From NCBI GenBank assembly GCA_017993835.1, contig JAGOLX010000052.1:1-44859 (forward strand): 44,859 bases of DNA. Reading direction: 5' to 3'. The translations under genes were made by a program, and so were the position numbers. The stretch's first letter is position 1, and each line of letters begins with the position of its first letter. Shown here piece by piece: positions 6,718-15,081 of the stretch. The DNA is from Phycisphaerae bacterium. Its GTDB lineage: Bacteria; Planctomycetota; Phycisphaerae; Sedimentisphaerales; Anaerobacaceae. Below the pieces are notes generated by a model. That model was not told the DNA's origin and ran no database searches. It saw nothing but the letters and a program-made list of their open reading frames with translations.

Positions 6718-8946
6718 CTAATCGAAGGCGTACCACGCGACCCCTTCCTCGGCCCAGACCGCCGAGTAGGTGTCGATCAAGAACTGCCTTTCCGCTTCGC
6801 TGATCGTATAGAAGTGCCGCCCAAGGGCGTCCGACCAGAACCGGTAGACCGGTTTGCTGCCGACCGGCGCCTGGTGGGGTGGATAGGCGTAGAACGCAAT
6901 CCCCTCGAAGGTCCAGGTGTCTGCGTAGTTGTTGATGATCAGTTCCTTCTCGGCTTCGTCGATCGTGTAGAAGTGGGCGCAGAGCTTGTCCGACCAGAAC
7001 CGATAGACCGGGGCCAAGCCGGAATCGTCTGCGGCGGAAGTCTCAGTCGTGAGCAACTGGAACGCGAGGTCCCAGACGCTGCTGTCGGGACTGTCGATGG
7101 GCGAGCCGGAGAGCCACGTGCTGCCGACGCTGGGCGGCCACGTGGTGGCGACGCCCGTTCCGACGCTGACGGTGGCGATCCGGGTGGCCCCGTTGTTGAA
7201 GGACAGAGGCCGGGTGGTCCAGCCCCAGGGATACTGAGCGGTCGATGCGACGGTGTCGTAGAGGGCACAGATGCCCAACCAGTAGACCGCCGGAATCGAG
7301 ACGCCGCTCGCATCCGTCGCCAGAGTCGGATGGAACCACTGATCCTGCGACAGCAGGCAGGTGAACTGAAAGCACGTATCGTTGGTGAAACCCCAGGGAT
7401 CGTTGTTGTAGCCGGCTACGTTCCACGTCCAGGTGGTGCAGTACTTCTCCCACACGAGCGTGTCGGGATGGCCGGAGCCGTCCGTCCAAATCGTGATGTG
7501 AAGAGCCAGGGGCACCTGCGACGGGAGCAGGGGCTGGTTCCAGCCGTCGAAGGACCCCCACCACTGGAAACCTGTGACCGGGCTGTCGTTCTCGCACTGC
7601 CAGTCGTCGGCAGCGATCAGGTGCAGGCTCAGGTCGGACCGCTCGTCCCAGGCGTCAAAGAGGAACGGGGTGGTCGAGTCGGAAGGCTGGGGTTTCTGGT
7701 TCCACAGGAGCCCGCCTTTGCCGGAGTTGGACTGCGGCTGCAACTGCCGGGAGATCGAGATCGCGTAGTCCTCGACCTCGCCGTCGTTGGACAGGCCGTC
7801 CCAACTCAACAGCCCACGCGTGTTGAAGCGAAATCGTGCGAAGGTTGCTCCCGTGACGGCCGTCGCCGGGACCTGGATGGACAGAGTGTTCAAGCCGGAG
7901 GCGAGCAGCTCGTCGGAGAACACCTGGTCCGTCGTGTCGTCGAACGTGCCATCCTGGTCGAAGTCGATCCACGCATTGAGATAGCCGGCGACCGAAGCGA
8001 TGACTTCGATAGTTGCCGACTCGCCCGGCAGCAGGGGATCGAGGAACGCGACACCGTCTTCGTCGTCGATGCCCTGGATGTCGTCTCCCGTCGCGAAGAG
8101 GTTGGCCTTGCCCTCCGCGTCGATGTCGAGGGCGGTTCCCAGAAACACGCCGGCCATCTTCGTGTGCCGCGCCCCGTCGTTGGCCAGGAGGGTCTGATAG
8201 GTGTCGGGGGCGTCGCCGAAGTCCATGCCGGCGATTCCCAGGACGCAGGCGTCGCACGTGGTTCCGGGACCGAGCCACAGCCAAGTGGACGGACAATCCT
8301 CTTCCAGGGTCAGCGAGCACTCGCCCGTGAGGGGATTGCAGCACGCGCCCTCCTTGGCCTGGCATTCGTGCATCGCACCGCGGAAGAGGTAGGCGTTGCG
8401 TCCCCGCACGTCGATCGAGATCCATTCGGGATTGTACTCTTCGATGATGTGGCTGAAGACCGGCTCGACGGTCCCGATGTACCAGTTGTCGATGACATAG
8501 AGCCGCCGGGAGGACATGTACTTGGCTTCCTGATCTGCGGTCGCGGCGTCCGCAGGCAGGGGGGGGCGACTGTAGCCGAGTTGCGACCACTCGGGCCTGG
8601 CCCAGTTGAAGTTGATCTCGACGTAGGTCAGTTTGTTCGGGTCGACGGCCTTGACGTATACCTCGTAGTTGAGATACCCCTTGCGGTCCGGGTCGTACGG
8701 CGCGTTGTAGAACCACTGGCGGTACCAGCCGGTCCTGGGGTAGTAGTACCAGGCGCCGTCGTTGTAGCCGTGACCGTCGCCCGAGATGAAGTTGCCGTCC
8801 GGATCGAGGGAGATGCGATACCAGGAGCCGGGATACGCATTGGGGTCCTCGTGGTCGGTGCGCTGCGCCAGCGCAATGGGTAGAGCGAGGAGTACAAAGG
8901 CTACGACGGCACACGGAACCGACTTGGAGACTCTCAACAAGCTCAT
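6718..8946 (-). CDS. Large secreted protein: GEVED domain and two C-terminal DUF5648 repeats
   Basis: A 742-residue secreted protein with a signal peptide (about residues 10-28, ending ALAQ). In order it shows: a Tyr/Trp-rich region; a Cys-rich linker (GACCNPLTGEC ... TTCDAC) common in planctomycete secreted proteins; a GEVED domain at about 240-400 (FGDAPDTYQTLL, AWIDFDQDGTFDD, SNDGEVEDYAI); a beta-rich domain at about 420-630 (DDWQCENDSPVTGFQWWG); and two DUF5648 repeats at the C-terminus (VYRFWSDKLCAHFYTI, VYRFWSDALGRHFYTI), a lectin-like fold. No catalytic motif is visible. ATG 8946 is selected because it is followed at once by the signal peptide. A cell-surface or extracellular binding role is inferred. 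It may be anchored through the terminal repeats; no sorting signal was found. Confidence 0.8.
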   Translation of the reverse strand: MSLLRVSKSVPCAVVAFVLLALPIALAQRTDHEDPNAYPGSWYRISLDPDGNFISGDGHGYNDGAWYYYPRTGWYRQWFYNAPYDPDRKGYLNYEVYVKAVDPNKLTYVEINFNWARPEWSQLGYSRPPLPADAATADQEAKYMSSRRLYVIDNWYIGTVEPVFSHIIEEYNPEWISIDVRGRNAYLFRGAMHECQAKEGACCNPLTGECSLTLEEDCPSTWLWLGPGTTCDACVLGIAGMDFGDAPDTYQTLLANDGARHTKMAGVFLGTALDIDAEGKANLFATGDDIQGIDDEDGVAFLDPLLPGESATIEVIASVAGYLNAWIDFDQDGTFDDTTDQVFSDELLASGLNTLSIQVPATAVTGATFARFRFNTRGLLSWDGLSNDGEVEDYAISISRQLQPQSNSGKGGLLWNQKPQPSDSTTPFLFDAWDERSDLSLHLIAADDWQCENDSPVTGFQWWGSFDGWNQPLLPSQVPLALHITIWTDGSGHPDTLVWEKYCTTWTWNVAGYNNDPWGFTNDTCFQFTCLLSQDQWFHPTLATDASGVSIPAVYWLGICALYDTVASTAQYPWGWTTRPLSFNNGATRIATVSVGTGVATTWPPSVGSTWLSGSPIDSPDSSVWDLAFQLLTTETSAADDSGLAPVYRFWSDKLCAHFYTIDEAEKELIINNYADTWTFEGIAFYAYPPHQAPVGSKPVYRFWSDALGRHFYTISEAERQFLIDTYSAVWAEEGVAWYAFD

Positions 8947-9442
8947 GTCTGTGTTCCTATCCCAGGCTCTCGACTGGTTCGGGCTCCAGATCGGATGCAT
9001 CGCCTCCGGCCGTGCCTGGACAAGGTCCGGCGGCATCCGACTCTCGTATCGGATCGGCGTTCCCGTGGGTCCGCTGGAGCAGAATGCCACGCGGGGCTCC
9101 TCGGACGGTCCTCCCCCGCCAGGCGGGCGAATCCGACTGCCGGCGAGGGCCTGCCAGTGTCCGAGAAAGGCAGCCGCTCTGGTTATGGGAACCGCCCGAT
9201 GTCTCGCGCCGACGGTCTTCCTCCGGTGGCGGTCCGTTCGGCAGACTCAGACGCCGGCAGTGTGGGCTCTTGGGCAAGGTCCGCGAATAGACCGAGAGAA
9301 ACGCGGTTCGGACTCCTTCCACAGACACCCTGCATCGCACGGCGACGATGAACTCGCGGCGGCCGGCGATGTATAACCTTCGTGCCCCGGTTCGCTCCGG
9401 GCTCCAGGGTTTGGGCGTGGTTCTTGGGAGATCGGTGGGACG
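8947..9442. other. Intergenic region between divergent genes
   Basis: This roughly 500-base GC-rich stretch separates the secreted GEVED protein (minus) from the photolyase operon (plus). Short open frames are present but have no ribosome binding site, no recognisable similarity and unlikely composition. TATAAC at 9372-9377 could be a -10 element for the photolyase gene, but no convincing -35 element is found 16-18 bases upstream. I see no RNA gene or repeat here. Confidence 0.5.
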
Positions 9443-10801
9443 ATGATCCATTCCGAACGGATCAGACGACTGAATCGGCAGCCCGTGCGGGACGGCCGGT
9501 ACGTCCTGTACTGGATGCAGGCGGCGCAACGGTCCGACTGTAACCATGCGCTCGAATACGCGATCGACAGGGGCAACGAGCTGCACAAACCGGTCGTGGT
9601 CGCATTCGGTCTGACCGCTGATTTCCCCGAGGCGAACGCGCGTCACTATCACTTCATGCTCGATGGCCTGCGCGAAACGCAGGCGGATCTCCGCGAGCGG
9701 GGCATTCGGATGGTCGTGCAGCCCGGCCCGCCGACGACCTGCATTCCCGACCTGGCCGGCGACGCCTGCTGCGCGGTGGTCGACGCGGGCCATCTGAAGG
9801 TCCAGCGGACCTGGCGAAACCAGGTGGGGCAGGCTGTGGAATGTGCCCTGGAGGAGGTGGAGACGAACCTGATCGTTCCACCGGATGAGGCCGCGGATCA
9901 GGAGAACTTCTCCGCCGGGACGTTCCGACCCAGAATTCACAGGCAACTCGATCATTACCTCGTCGAACTCAGACCGCGAAAGCCGGCAAGGGACTCTCTC
10001 GGGCTCAGACTGGCCGGTCTGGATCTCCGCGATCTGGATCGCGTTCTCGCAGACCTCAAGGTCGATGGCTCCGTGGGCCGGGCAGTCGGATTCCGTGGTG
10101 GCGCCTCGGAGGCCCGACGCCGTTTGGAGGATTTCCTGGCGAACCGACTCGACGACTATGCCGCCCGGCGGAACGATCCGAACTGCGACGCACAGTCCCA
10201 TTTGAGTCCCTATCTGCACTTCGGGCAGCTCTCGCCCCTGCGGGCGGCGCTGGATGCTCGACGGGGATCGGGCCTGGGCAGAGAGGCATTCCTCGAAGAA
10301 CTGATCGTGCGGCGGGAGTTGAGTCACAATTTCGTCTGTCACAACCCCCGATACGACCGTCTCGATTGCCTGCCGCCGTGGGCGATGCGGACTTTGAACT
10401 CCCACCGTCGGGACAAGCGGGAGTACGTCTACTCCCTGGAGGTATTCGAGGCCGCCCGGACGCACGACCCCTACTGGAACGCCGCCCAGCGGGAAATGGT
10501 GCGGACGGGCAAGATGCACGGTTATATGCGAATGTACTGGGGCAAGAAGATCCTGGAGTGGACGCGGACCCCCCGCGAGGCATTTCGGATCGCTCTGTAC
10601 CTGAACAACCGGTATGAGCTGGACGGGCGAGACCCGAACGGCTTTGCCGGCGTGGCCTGGTGCTTTGGCAAGCACGACCGCCCTTGGGGGGAGCGGCCGG
10701 TCTTCGGAATGGTTCGGTACATGAACGCCGCGGGTCTGCGCCGCAAGTTCGACGCGGATGCCTACGTCCGGAGAATCGAGCGATTGGAGGCCGGCGGGTA
10801 G
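9443..10801 (+). CDS. phr: Class II CPD photolyase (deoxyribodipyrimidine photolyase)
   Basis: The 452-residue protein matches class II DNA photolyases over its length. The N-terminal alpha/beta domain has RYVLYWMQAAQRSDCNHALEYA and ARHYHFMLDGLRE. The C-terminal FAD domain has RRELSHNFVCHNPRYD, KREYVYSLEVFEAA, DPYWNAAQREM, KMHGYMRMYWGKKILEW, and the closing segment FAGVAWCFGKHDRPWGERP. The enzyme uses blue light and reduced FAD to split UV-induced cyclobutane pyrimidine dimers. It is first in a tight cluster with an SDR and a PNPOx-like gene (5-base gap, then a 14-base overlap). Light exposure of the host is implied, an interesting contrast with the hydrogenase locus that follows. Confidence 0.95.
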   Translation: MIHSERIRRLNRQPVRDGRYVLYWMQAAQRSDCNHALEYAIDRGNELHKPVVVAFGLTADFPEANARHYHFMLDGLRETQADLRERGIRMVVQPGPPTTCIPDLAGDACCAVVDAGHLKVQRTWRNQVGQAVECALEEVETNLIVPPDEAADQENFSAGTFRPRIHRQLDHYLVELRPRKPARDSLGLRLAGLDLRDLDRVLADLKVDGSVGRAVGFRGGASEARRRLEDFLANRLDDYAARRNDPNCDAQSHLSPYLHFGQLSPLRAALDARRGSGLGREAFLEELIVRRELSHNFVCHNPRYDRLDCLPPWAMRTLNSHRRDKREYVYSLEVFEAARTHDPYWNAAQREMVRTGKMHGYMRMYWGKKILEWTRTPREAFRIALYLNNRYELDGRDPNGFAGVAWCFGKHDRPWGERPVFGMVRYMNAAGLRRKFDADAYVRRIERLEAGG

Positions 10802-10806
10802 CGAAT

Positions 10807-11745
10807 ATGGCCAGGCGGATCGTCATTACCGGGGCAACGGGATTCATCGGTCGCGAGTTGTGTCGCTCGCTGCACGGCGCGTACGATCTTGTTGCCGTGT
10901 CGCGCGATGCGACGAGGGCTGTTGCGGCGGTTGGGGAATACGCCAAGGTCATCGAGTGGGATGGGCGAACCGCGGGCATCTGGGCGGGGCAGGTGGACGG
11001 AGCCTATGGCGTCGTCCATCTGGCCGGCGAGAACGTGGCGAAGGGCCGATGGACCCTCGCCAGGATCGACAGCATTGAGCGGAGTCGCACGAGCGGCGCG
11101 ATCGCCATCGCGGACGCGGTCGCGGGCGCAAGGACCAGACCGACTGTGGTGATTCAGGGCTCCGCTGTCGGTTACTACGGGTCCCGCGGCGACGAGATTC
11201 TGAGGGAGGATTCCCTGCCCGGTGCCGGGTTCCTCGCGGACGTGTGTCAGCGGGTGGAGTCCATTGGCGCCCGAATCGCAGCCGCGGGGGTTCGATACGT
11301 CGCGATTCGCACGGGCATGGTGCTCGGACTGTCCGGCGGGGCGCTGCCCAGGTTGATGGCCCCGTTCCGGTTCTTCCTGGGCGGGTGGATCGGCAGCGGG
11401 AACCAGTGGCTCTCGTGGATTGGCTTGGAGGACGAGGTCCGCGCGATTCGGTTTCTGCTGGAGAACCCTCGCCTGGCCGGCGCGTTCAATCTCACGTCGC
11501 CCCATCCAATCGTCATGAAGCAGTTCGTTCGCACCCTGGGTGCCGTCGTTCGCAGACCCGCCTGGACGAGGATGCCTCGCTTCGCGGCCCGTCTTGTCCT
11601 GGGCCGGATGGCCGACGAGGTGCTCCTGACCAGCCAGAAGGCGATCCCGAAGAGGCTGGCCGACGCGGGCTTCGAGTTCAGATATCCAGAGTTGAAGGGC
11701 GCTCTGGAATCATTGCTCCAAGGAGACAAACGTGAATCTAGCTGA
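10807..11745 (+). CDS. TIGR01777-family NAD-dependent epimerase (SDR39U1/YfcH-like)
   Basis: The 312-residue protein starts with a Rossmann motif, RRIVITGATGFIGRELCRSL, then VVHLAGENVAKGRWT and a catalytic-type segment (IQGSAVGYYGSRGD). The end (PRFAARLVLGRMADEVLL ... KRLADAGFEFRYPEL) is the DUF1731 tail that defines TIGR01777 proteins such as E. coli YfcH and human SDR39U1. These are atypical short-chain dehydrogenases; their substrate is not settled and the older name cell-division inhibitor SulA is misleading. The gene begins 5 bases after the photolyase stop, and its last 14 bases overlap the next gene, so the three are almost certainly one transcript. Confidence 0.9.
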   Translation: MARRIVITGATGFIGRELCRSLHGAYDLVAVSRDATRAVAAVGEYAKVIEWDGRTAGIWAGQVDGAYGVVHLAGENVAKGRWTLARIDSIERSRTSGAIAIADAVAGARTRPTVVIQGSAVGYYGSRGDEILREDSLPGAGFLADVCQRVESIGARIAAAGVRYVAIRTGMVLGLSGGALPRLMAPFRFFLGGWIGSGNQWLSWIGLEDEVRAIRFLLENPRLAGAFNLTSPHPIVMKQFVRTLGAVVRRPAWTRMPRFAARLVLGRMADEVLLTSQKAIPKRLADAGFEFRYPELKGALESLLQGDKRESS

Positions 11746-12130
11746 CTACTTCGAGAAGACCAAAGGCCTCGGCGTTCTGGCGACCGCTGACGCTCAGGGC
11801 CGCGTGGACGTGGCTCTCTATGCCCGTCCGCACGTCATGGAGGACGGGGAGATCGCTTTCATCATGGGGGATCGCCTCAGTCACGACAACGTCGCGGCCA
11901 ACCCGCACGCGGCGTATCTGTTCCTGGAACGAGGGGCCGCAGATCCGGCGGAACCGGAGGCCGGCTACAATGGGCTGCGACTCTACCTTACGCGGACGAG
12001 GGAAGAGACCGACCCGCAGAAGATCGACGCGGTCCGGCGGACCGGCCGGAGAGGGCGGGGGCCCGAGGACGTCGCGAAGTTCCTGGTTCATTTCCGTGTC
12101 GACCGGGTGCGGCGGCTCGTCGGGGACTGA
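11732..12130 (+). CDS. PNPOx-like flavin-binding split-barrel protein
   Basis: A 132-residue protein of the pyridoxamine 5'-phosphate oxidase-like split-barrel superfamily. GLGVLATADAQGRVDVALYARPHVMEDG is the typical first beta hairpins and IAFIMGDRLSHDNVAANPHAAYLF is the typical helix and following strand. These small proteins bind FMN, F420 or heme and reduce or sense small molecules; true PNPOx has extra substrate residues that are not apparent here. The start is GTG at 11732 with AGGAG eight bases upstream, inside the end of the SDR gene. Co-occurrence with a photolyase suggests a flavin-linked stress role, which is an inference. Confidence 0.8.
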   Translation: MNLADYFEKTKGLGVLATADAQGRVDVALYARPHVMEDGEIAFIMGDRLSHDNVAANPHAAYLFLERGAADPAEPEAGYNGLRLYLTRTREETDPQKIDAVRRTGRRGRGPEDVAKFLVHFRVDRVRRLVGD

Positions 12131-12292
12131 CGCAGCGTTTGTGGCTTGCGGAAAAAAAATACATCAACACGAATGTTGCAGATATGAATCCTGTAATTTA
12201 TTGTGATTCCGGTAGTGCAATATAACTCTTTGTTGTAAAAAGATTTAGAATCATGTCAGTGCGGTTCTGACGGGGGGATTCGGCTTTGGTAG
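12131..12292. other. AT-rich intergenic island upstream of rex
   Basis: The roughly 160 bases after the PNPOx-like gene are strikingly AT-rich compared with the GC-rich genes on both sides, including an A8 run near 12152 and several TA-rich stretches. No open frame with a ribosome binding site is present. TTGTG at 12201-12205 is an isolated half of a Rex-like site. The composition suits a regulatory region, possibly the terminator zone of the preceding operon and upstream promoter sequence for rex. Confidence 0.5.
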
Positions 12293-12321
12293 TTGACCGG
12301 CGCACCAGCCTGCCGTATAGT
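12293..12321 (+). promoter_or_regulatory. Sigma70-type promoter of the rex-hydrogenase operon
   Basis: TTGACC at 12293-12298 and TATAGT at 12316-12321 are separated by exactly 17 bases, a near-consensus housekeeping promoter. Transcription would start near 12328, about 50 bases before the rex ATG. The Rex-type operator lies directly downstream of this start. Confidence 0.7.
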
Positions 12322-12336
12322 GACTTCATCGTCAGT

Positions 12337-12354
12337 TTGTGAATGTGAACACAA
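12337..12354 (+). promoter_or_regulatory. Rex-type operator, probable autoregulatory site
   Basis: The 18 bases TTGTGAATGTGAACACAA have perfect inverted 5-base arms (TTGTG / CACAA) with the 8-base spacing of the known Rex operator TTGTGAAWWWWTTCACAA; mismatches are confined to the centre. It lies at about +9 to +27 of the predicted transcript, so bound Rex would block transcription of its own gene and the hydrogenase genes. The inner sequence TGTGA-N6-ACACA is also one base from a CRP-type site, an alternative made less likely by the adjacent rex gene. Confidence 0.7.
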
Positions 12355-12378
12355 GCACGAAGGTTGGTGTTGCCCGGT

Positions 12379-13053
12379 ATGAGGTACCCCAAGATTCCCG
12401 ACGAGACGGTGCGGCGGTTGCCGATCTATCTGCGAGGCCTGAAGGTCTCGGCGGATCAGGGGCATGAGCACATTTCCAGCCAGGCCTTGGCGGATTTCGT
12501 CGGGGTCCAGTCGTGGCAAATCCGCAAGGATTTCTCCCACTTCGGCGATTTCGGGACACGAGGGGTCGGGTATCATATCGAGGGACTGGCCCGCCAGATC
12601 AAGAAGATTCTCCGTCTGGATGTGGTTCACAGGGCGGCCGTGGTGGGCATTGGAGACCTGGGCAAGGCGCTGCTGGCGTATCCGGGATTCGAAGGGTACG
12701 GCCTGGACGTCGTGGCGGCCTTCGACATCGATCCGCACAAGATCGGCAGGCTGGTCAACGGCATTCGGATCGAAGGGCTCTCCGATCTCGGCACGTTGGG
12801 CGAGCGGGGAATCACGCTGGGAATCGTCGCGGTTCCCCGGGCGGCGGCCCAGTCCGTGGTGGACCAGCTTGTCGGGGCCGGCGTCCGGGGGATTCTGAAT
12901 TTCGCCCCGTGCAGCGTCGTCCTGCCCCGCCGGGTGAAGGTCATCACCCTGGATATCGCAATGGAACTCGCCCGTCTGCCGTACTACATGCGGACGGCCG
13001 GTTCGAGTGAACACCCTGCGACAAAGGGTGGTTCGTCGCAGGGGACGTCGTGA
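12379..13053 (+). CDS. rex: Redox-sensing transcriptional repressor Rex
   Basis: A 224-residue Rex protein. The N-terminal winged helix has IPDETVRRLPIYLRGL, ISSQALADFVGVQSWQIRKDFSHFG and the wing DFGTRGVGYHIEGL. The C-terminal Rossmann domain has the dinucleotide motif AAVVGIGDLGKALLAYPGF and ends with ILNFAPCSVVLP. Rex homodimers bind operators when NADH/NAD+ is low and release them when NADH rises, derepressing fermentative and hydrogen genes. ATG 12379 gives the family-like N-terminus; TTG 12370, with GAAGG six bases upstream, is a possible alternative. It is first in the hydrogenase gene cluster, 46 bases before hydB, and preceded by its own operator. Confidence 0.95.
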   Translation: MRYPKIPDETVRRLPIYLRGLKVSADQGHEHISSQALADFVGVQSWQIRKDFSHFGDFGTRGVGYHIEGLARQIKKILRLDVVHRAAVVGIGDLGKALLAYPGFEGYGLDVVAAFDIDPHKIGRLVNGIRIEGLSDLGTLGERGITLGIVAVPRAAAQSVVDQLVGAGVRGILNFAPCSVVLPRRVKVITLDIAMELARLPYYMRTAGSSEHPATKGGSSQGTS

Positions 13054-13099
13054 TGAAACAGAAGGATTGTGGTCGAGATTTTTGGAGCCGGATTGTCCC

Positions 13100-14137
13100 A
13101 TGAGTGTGAAGAGAATAACGAAGAGTGATTTCGCGAGCTTCGTCGATTCCCTGATCAGGACGGAGAACGTCATCGGGGTCCAGGCGAAGGGAGATCGGTT
13201 CGATTTCGCCCCCCTGGAATCAGCAAAGCACCTTCGGCTGGACTATGACGTGACGCTCCAGCCGCCCAAGAAGTTCTTCCTGCCGCCGACGGAAGTGCTC
13301 CTGACCTATGAGGTCGGCGGGGCGTACAAGTCCCAAACGGATGGGCAGAAGTTCGTCCTGCTGGGCGTGCATCCGTACGACATGATTGCCATCAACCAGA
13401 TGGACGAGCTATTCCAGCAGGACAACTACGACACCCACTACATGGCGCGGCGGAACAACGCGACGATCATCGCCTGCGACGTGGCCAAGGCTTCCGACCA
13501 CGTGTTTGCCTCGTGCATGAACACGGCGGTCGTCAAGGATGGCTACGACATCCTCCTGACGGACATTGGCGACAGCTACGTGATGGAAGCCGCCACGGCC
13601 AAGGGCAACGATCTGCTGGCCAAGGCCAAAGGCGTCGTCGAGGCCGATCCGCAGGCTTTGAGCATGCGAGAGAAAGTCTGGGCGTACAACAAGAGATCGT
13701 TGAACAAGCACCAGCTCAAGTGCGATCCCGCCTATCTGCCCCGCCTGCTGGCCAAGGCCTACAAGCACCCGGTCTGGGAAGAGCGGGCCAAGACGTGCTT
13801 CGCCTGCGGGTCCTGCAACCAAGTGTGTCCGACCTGTTACTGCTTCAACGTGCAGGACGATGTGAACTGGGACCTCAAGACGGGCCAGCGGGCTCGTGCC
13901 TGGGATGGCTGCCTGCTCGATGGATTCACCAAGGTCGCGCCGGACCATGAGTTCCGCAAGGCCCAGGCGGACCGCTTTCGTCACCGGCTCTATCGCAAGG
14001 CGATGTACGTGCCCCAGAAGATTCGCGGCCAGATCGCTTGCGTCGGCTGCGGCCGATGCGTCGGCGCGTGCCTGCCCGACATCGCCAACCCCGTGAGCGT
14101 GTATAACCGTCTGATCGACGATCTGGGAATAGGCTGA
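13100..14137 (+). CDS. hydB: Group 3b [NiFe] hydrogenase (sulfhydrogenase) beta subunit, Fe-S electron transfer
   Basis: The 345-residue protein matches the beta subunit of bidirectional NAD(P)-linked [NiFe] hydrogenase/sulfhydrogenase, also related to anaerobic sulfite reductase subunit A. The first half includes FVLLGVHPYDMIAI and the conserved MARRNN segment. Two ferredoxin-like clusters follow: CFACGSCNQVCPTCYC (Cys 233, 236, 239, 243 and nearby 246, 248) and CVGCGRCVGAC (Cys 314, 317, 320, 324). It should carry electrons between the small subunit and the flavin subunit in the cytoplasm. ATG 13100 is chosen; frames extending upstream enter rex. GGAG at 13084-13087 is the nearest ribosome binding site candidate. 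Confidence 0.92.
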   Translation: MSVKRITKSDFASFVDSLIRTENVIGVQAKGDRFDFAPLESAKHLRLDYDVTLQPPKKFFLPPTEVLLTYEVGGAYKSQTDGQKFVLLGVHPYDMIAINQMDELFQQDNYDTHYMARRNNATIIACDVAKASDHVFASCMNTAVVKDGYDILLTDIGDSYVMEAATAKGNDLLAKAKGVVEADPQALSMREKVWAYNKRSLNKHQLKCDPAYLPRLLAKAYKHPVWEERAKTCFACGSCNQVCPTCYCFNVQDDVNWDLKTGQRARAWDGCLLDGFTKVAPDHEFRKAQADRFRHRLYRKAMYVPQKIRGQIACVGCGRCVGACLPDIANPVSVYNRLIDDLGIG

Positions 14138-14140
14138 GAG

Positions 14141-14220
14141 AATTTATGATTTACGATTTACGATTTGCGATTCGGATCGGGCGCGAGCCCAAATCAGAAA
14201 TAGTAAATCGTGAATTATCG
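14141..14220. repeat. AT-rich intergenic inverted repeat (TTTACGATTT family), copy 1
   Basis: The gap between hydB and hydG has a left arm with iterated ATTTACGATTT units (about 14147-14172) and a right arm AAATCAGAAATAGTAAATCG (14191-14210) of nearly complementary sequence, around a GC-rich centre. The RNA could fold into a long imperfect hairpin. A second copy lies between the response regulator and kinase genes. It ends just before the AAGGAG ribosome binding site of hydG. Confidence 0.8.
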
Positions 14221-14239
14221 ATTGCTAAGGAGTGGACTG

Positions 14240-15079
14240 ATGTGTCAGTGCTGTGTTGAGAAGAAGGACATCTATCTGCCGCAGTTGGCGACCGTTGCGG
14301 ACATCAGCCAGATGAACGCCACGGAGAAATACCTGCGGCTGACGATGGATGGCGGCCAGTTCGACTTTCTCCCCGGCCAGTTCGTGGAGGTCTCCATCGC
14401 CGGCATCGGCGAGGCCCCCATCACAATCAGCTCGTCCCCGACTCAGAAGAACGGGATTGAACTGGTCGTGCGGAAGATCGGGAACGTCAGCGGCGCCATC
14501 CACAATCTCCAGAAGGGCTCCAAGCTGGGCATTCGCGGTCCGCTCGGCAAGGGGATCTATCCCGTCGAGGAGGCCAAGGGCAAGAACGTGGTCTTCGTCT
14601 GTGGCGGTCTGGGCCTGGTCCCGCAGCGATCGTTCATTAACTACGTGTTCGACAACCGCAGCGACTACGGCGACGTCGCGATCCTCCAGGGCACCAAGAA
14701 CCAGGACATGCGTTTGTTTACTTCGGAGATCGACGCCTGGAGCAAACGCGGCGACGTGCAGGTGCTCGAGACGCTGGATGAAGGGAATCCCGCCTGGAAG
14801 GGCCACGTGGGTGTTGTGACCAAGTTGATCCGCAAGGTTGAAATGGACCTGAAATCGGCGAAGATCCTGGTGTGCGGCCCGCCGGTCATGTACAAGTTCG
14901 TGCTGATGGCCCTGGAAGAGTACGACGTGCCGCACAACAACATCTTCGTGAACCTCGAACGAAAAATGAAGTGCGGCGTGGGCAAGTGCGGGCATTGCCA
15001 GATCAACAACGTATATGTCTGCATGGACGGCCCGGTGTTCCGTTATTCTGATTTGGCTTCTCTGCCGGAGGCGATTTAA
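14240..15079 (+). CDS. hydG: Group 3b [NiFe] hydrogenase (sulfhydrogenase) gamma subunit, FAD/NAD(P)-binding
   Basis: This 279-residue ferredoxin reductase-like protein has a flavin-binding barrel (FLPGQFVEVSIAGIGEAPIT, then VRKIGNVSGAIHNLQKGSKL and GIRGPLGKG), a dinucleotide domain (VVFVCGGLGLVP, ILVCGPPVMYKFV) and a C-terminal [2Fe-2S] site (MKCGVGKCGHCQINNVYVC). It exchanges electrons with NAD(P)H. The order beta-gamma-delta-alpha copies the Pyrococcus hydBGDA operon. ATG 14240 has AAGGAG at 14227-14232 with good spacing; frames starting earlier would translate the intergenic repeat. The gene is followed after 2 bases by hydD. Confidence 0.93.
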   Translation: MCQCCVEKKDIYLPQLATVADISQMNATEKYLRLTMDGGQFDFLPGQFVEVSIAGIGEAPITISSSPTQKNGIELVVRKIGNVSGAIHNLQKGSKLGIRGPLGKGIYPVEEAKGKNVVFVCGGLGLVPQRSFINYVFDNRSDYGDVAILQGTKNQDMRLFTSEIDAWSKRGDVQVLETLDEGNPAWKGHVGVVTKLIRKVEMDLKSAKILVCGPPVMYKFVLMALEEYDVPHNNIFVNLERKMKCGVGKCGHCQINNVYVCMDGPVFRYSDLASLPEAI

Positions 15080-15081
15080 CA

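Noticed and set aside
6700-8883. A 727-codon plus-strand frame opposite the GEVED/DUF5648 protein
   Set aside because: The minus-strand protein has clear domains and a signal peptide; the plus-strand product is Val/Gly/Arg-rich without homology signs.
12201-12220. Possible second Rex operator TTGTG-N11-GCAA
   Set aside because: The second arm is incomplete and spacing is wrong; only one half-site is convincing.
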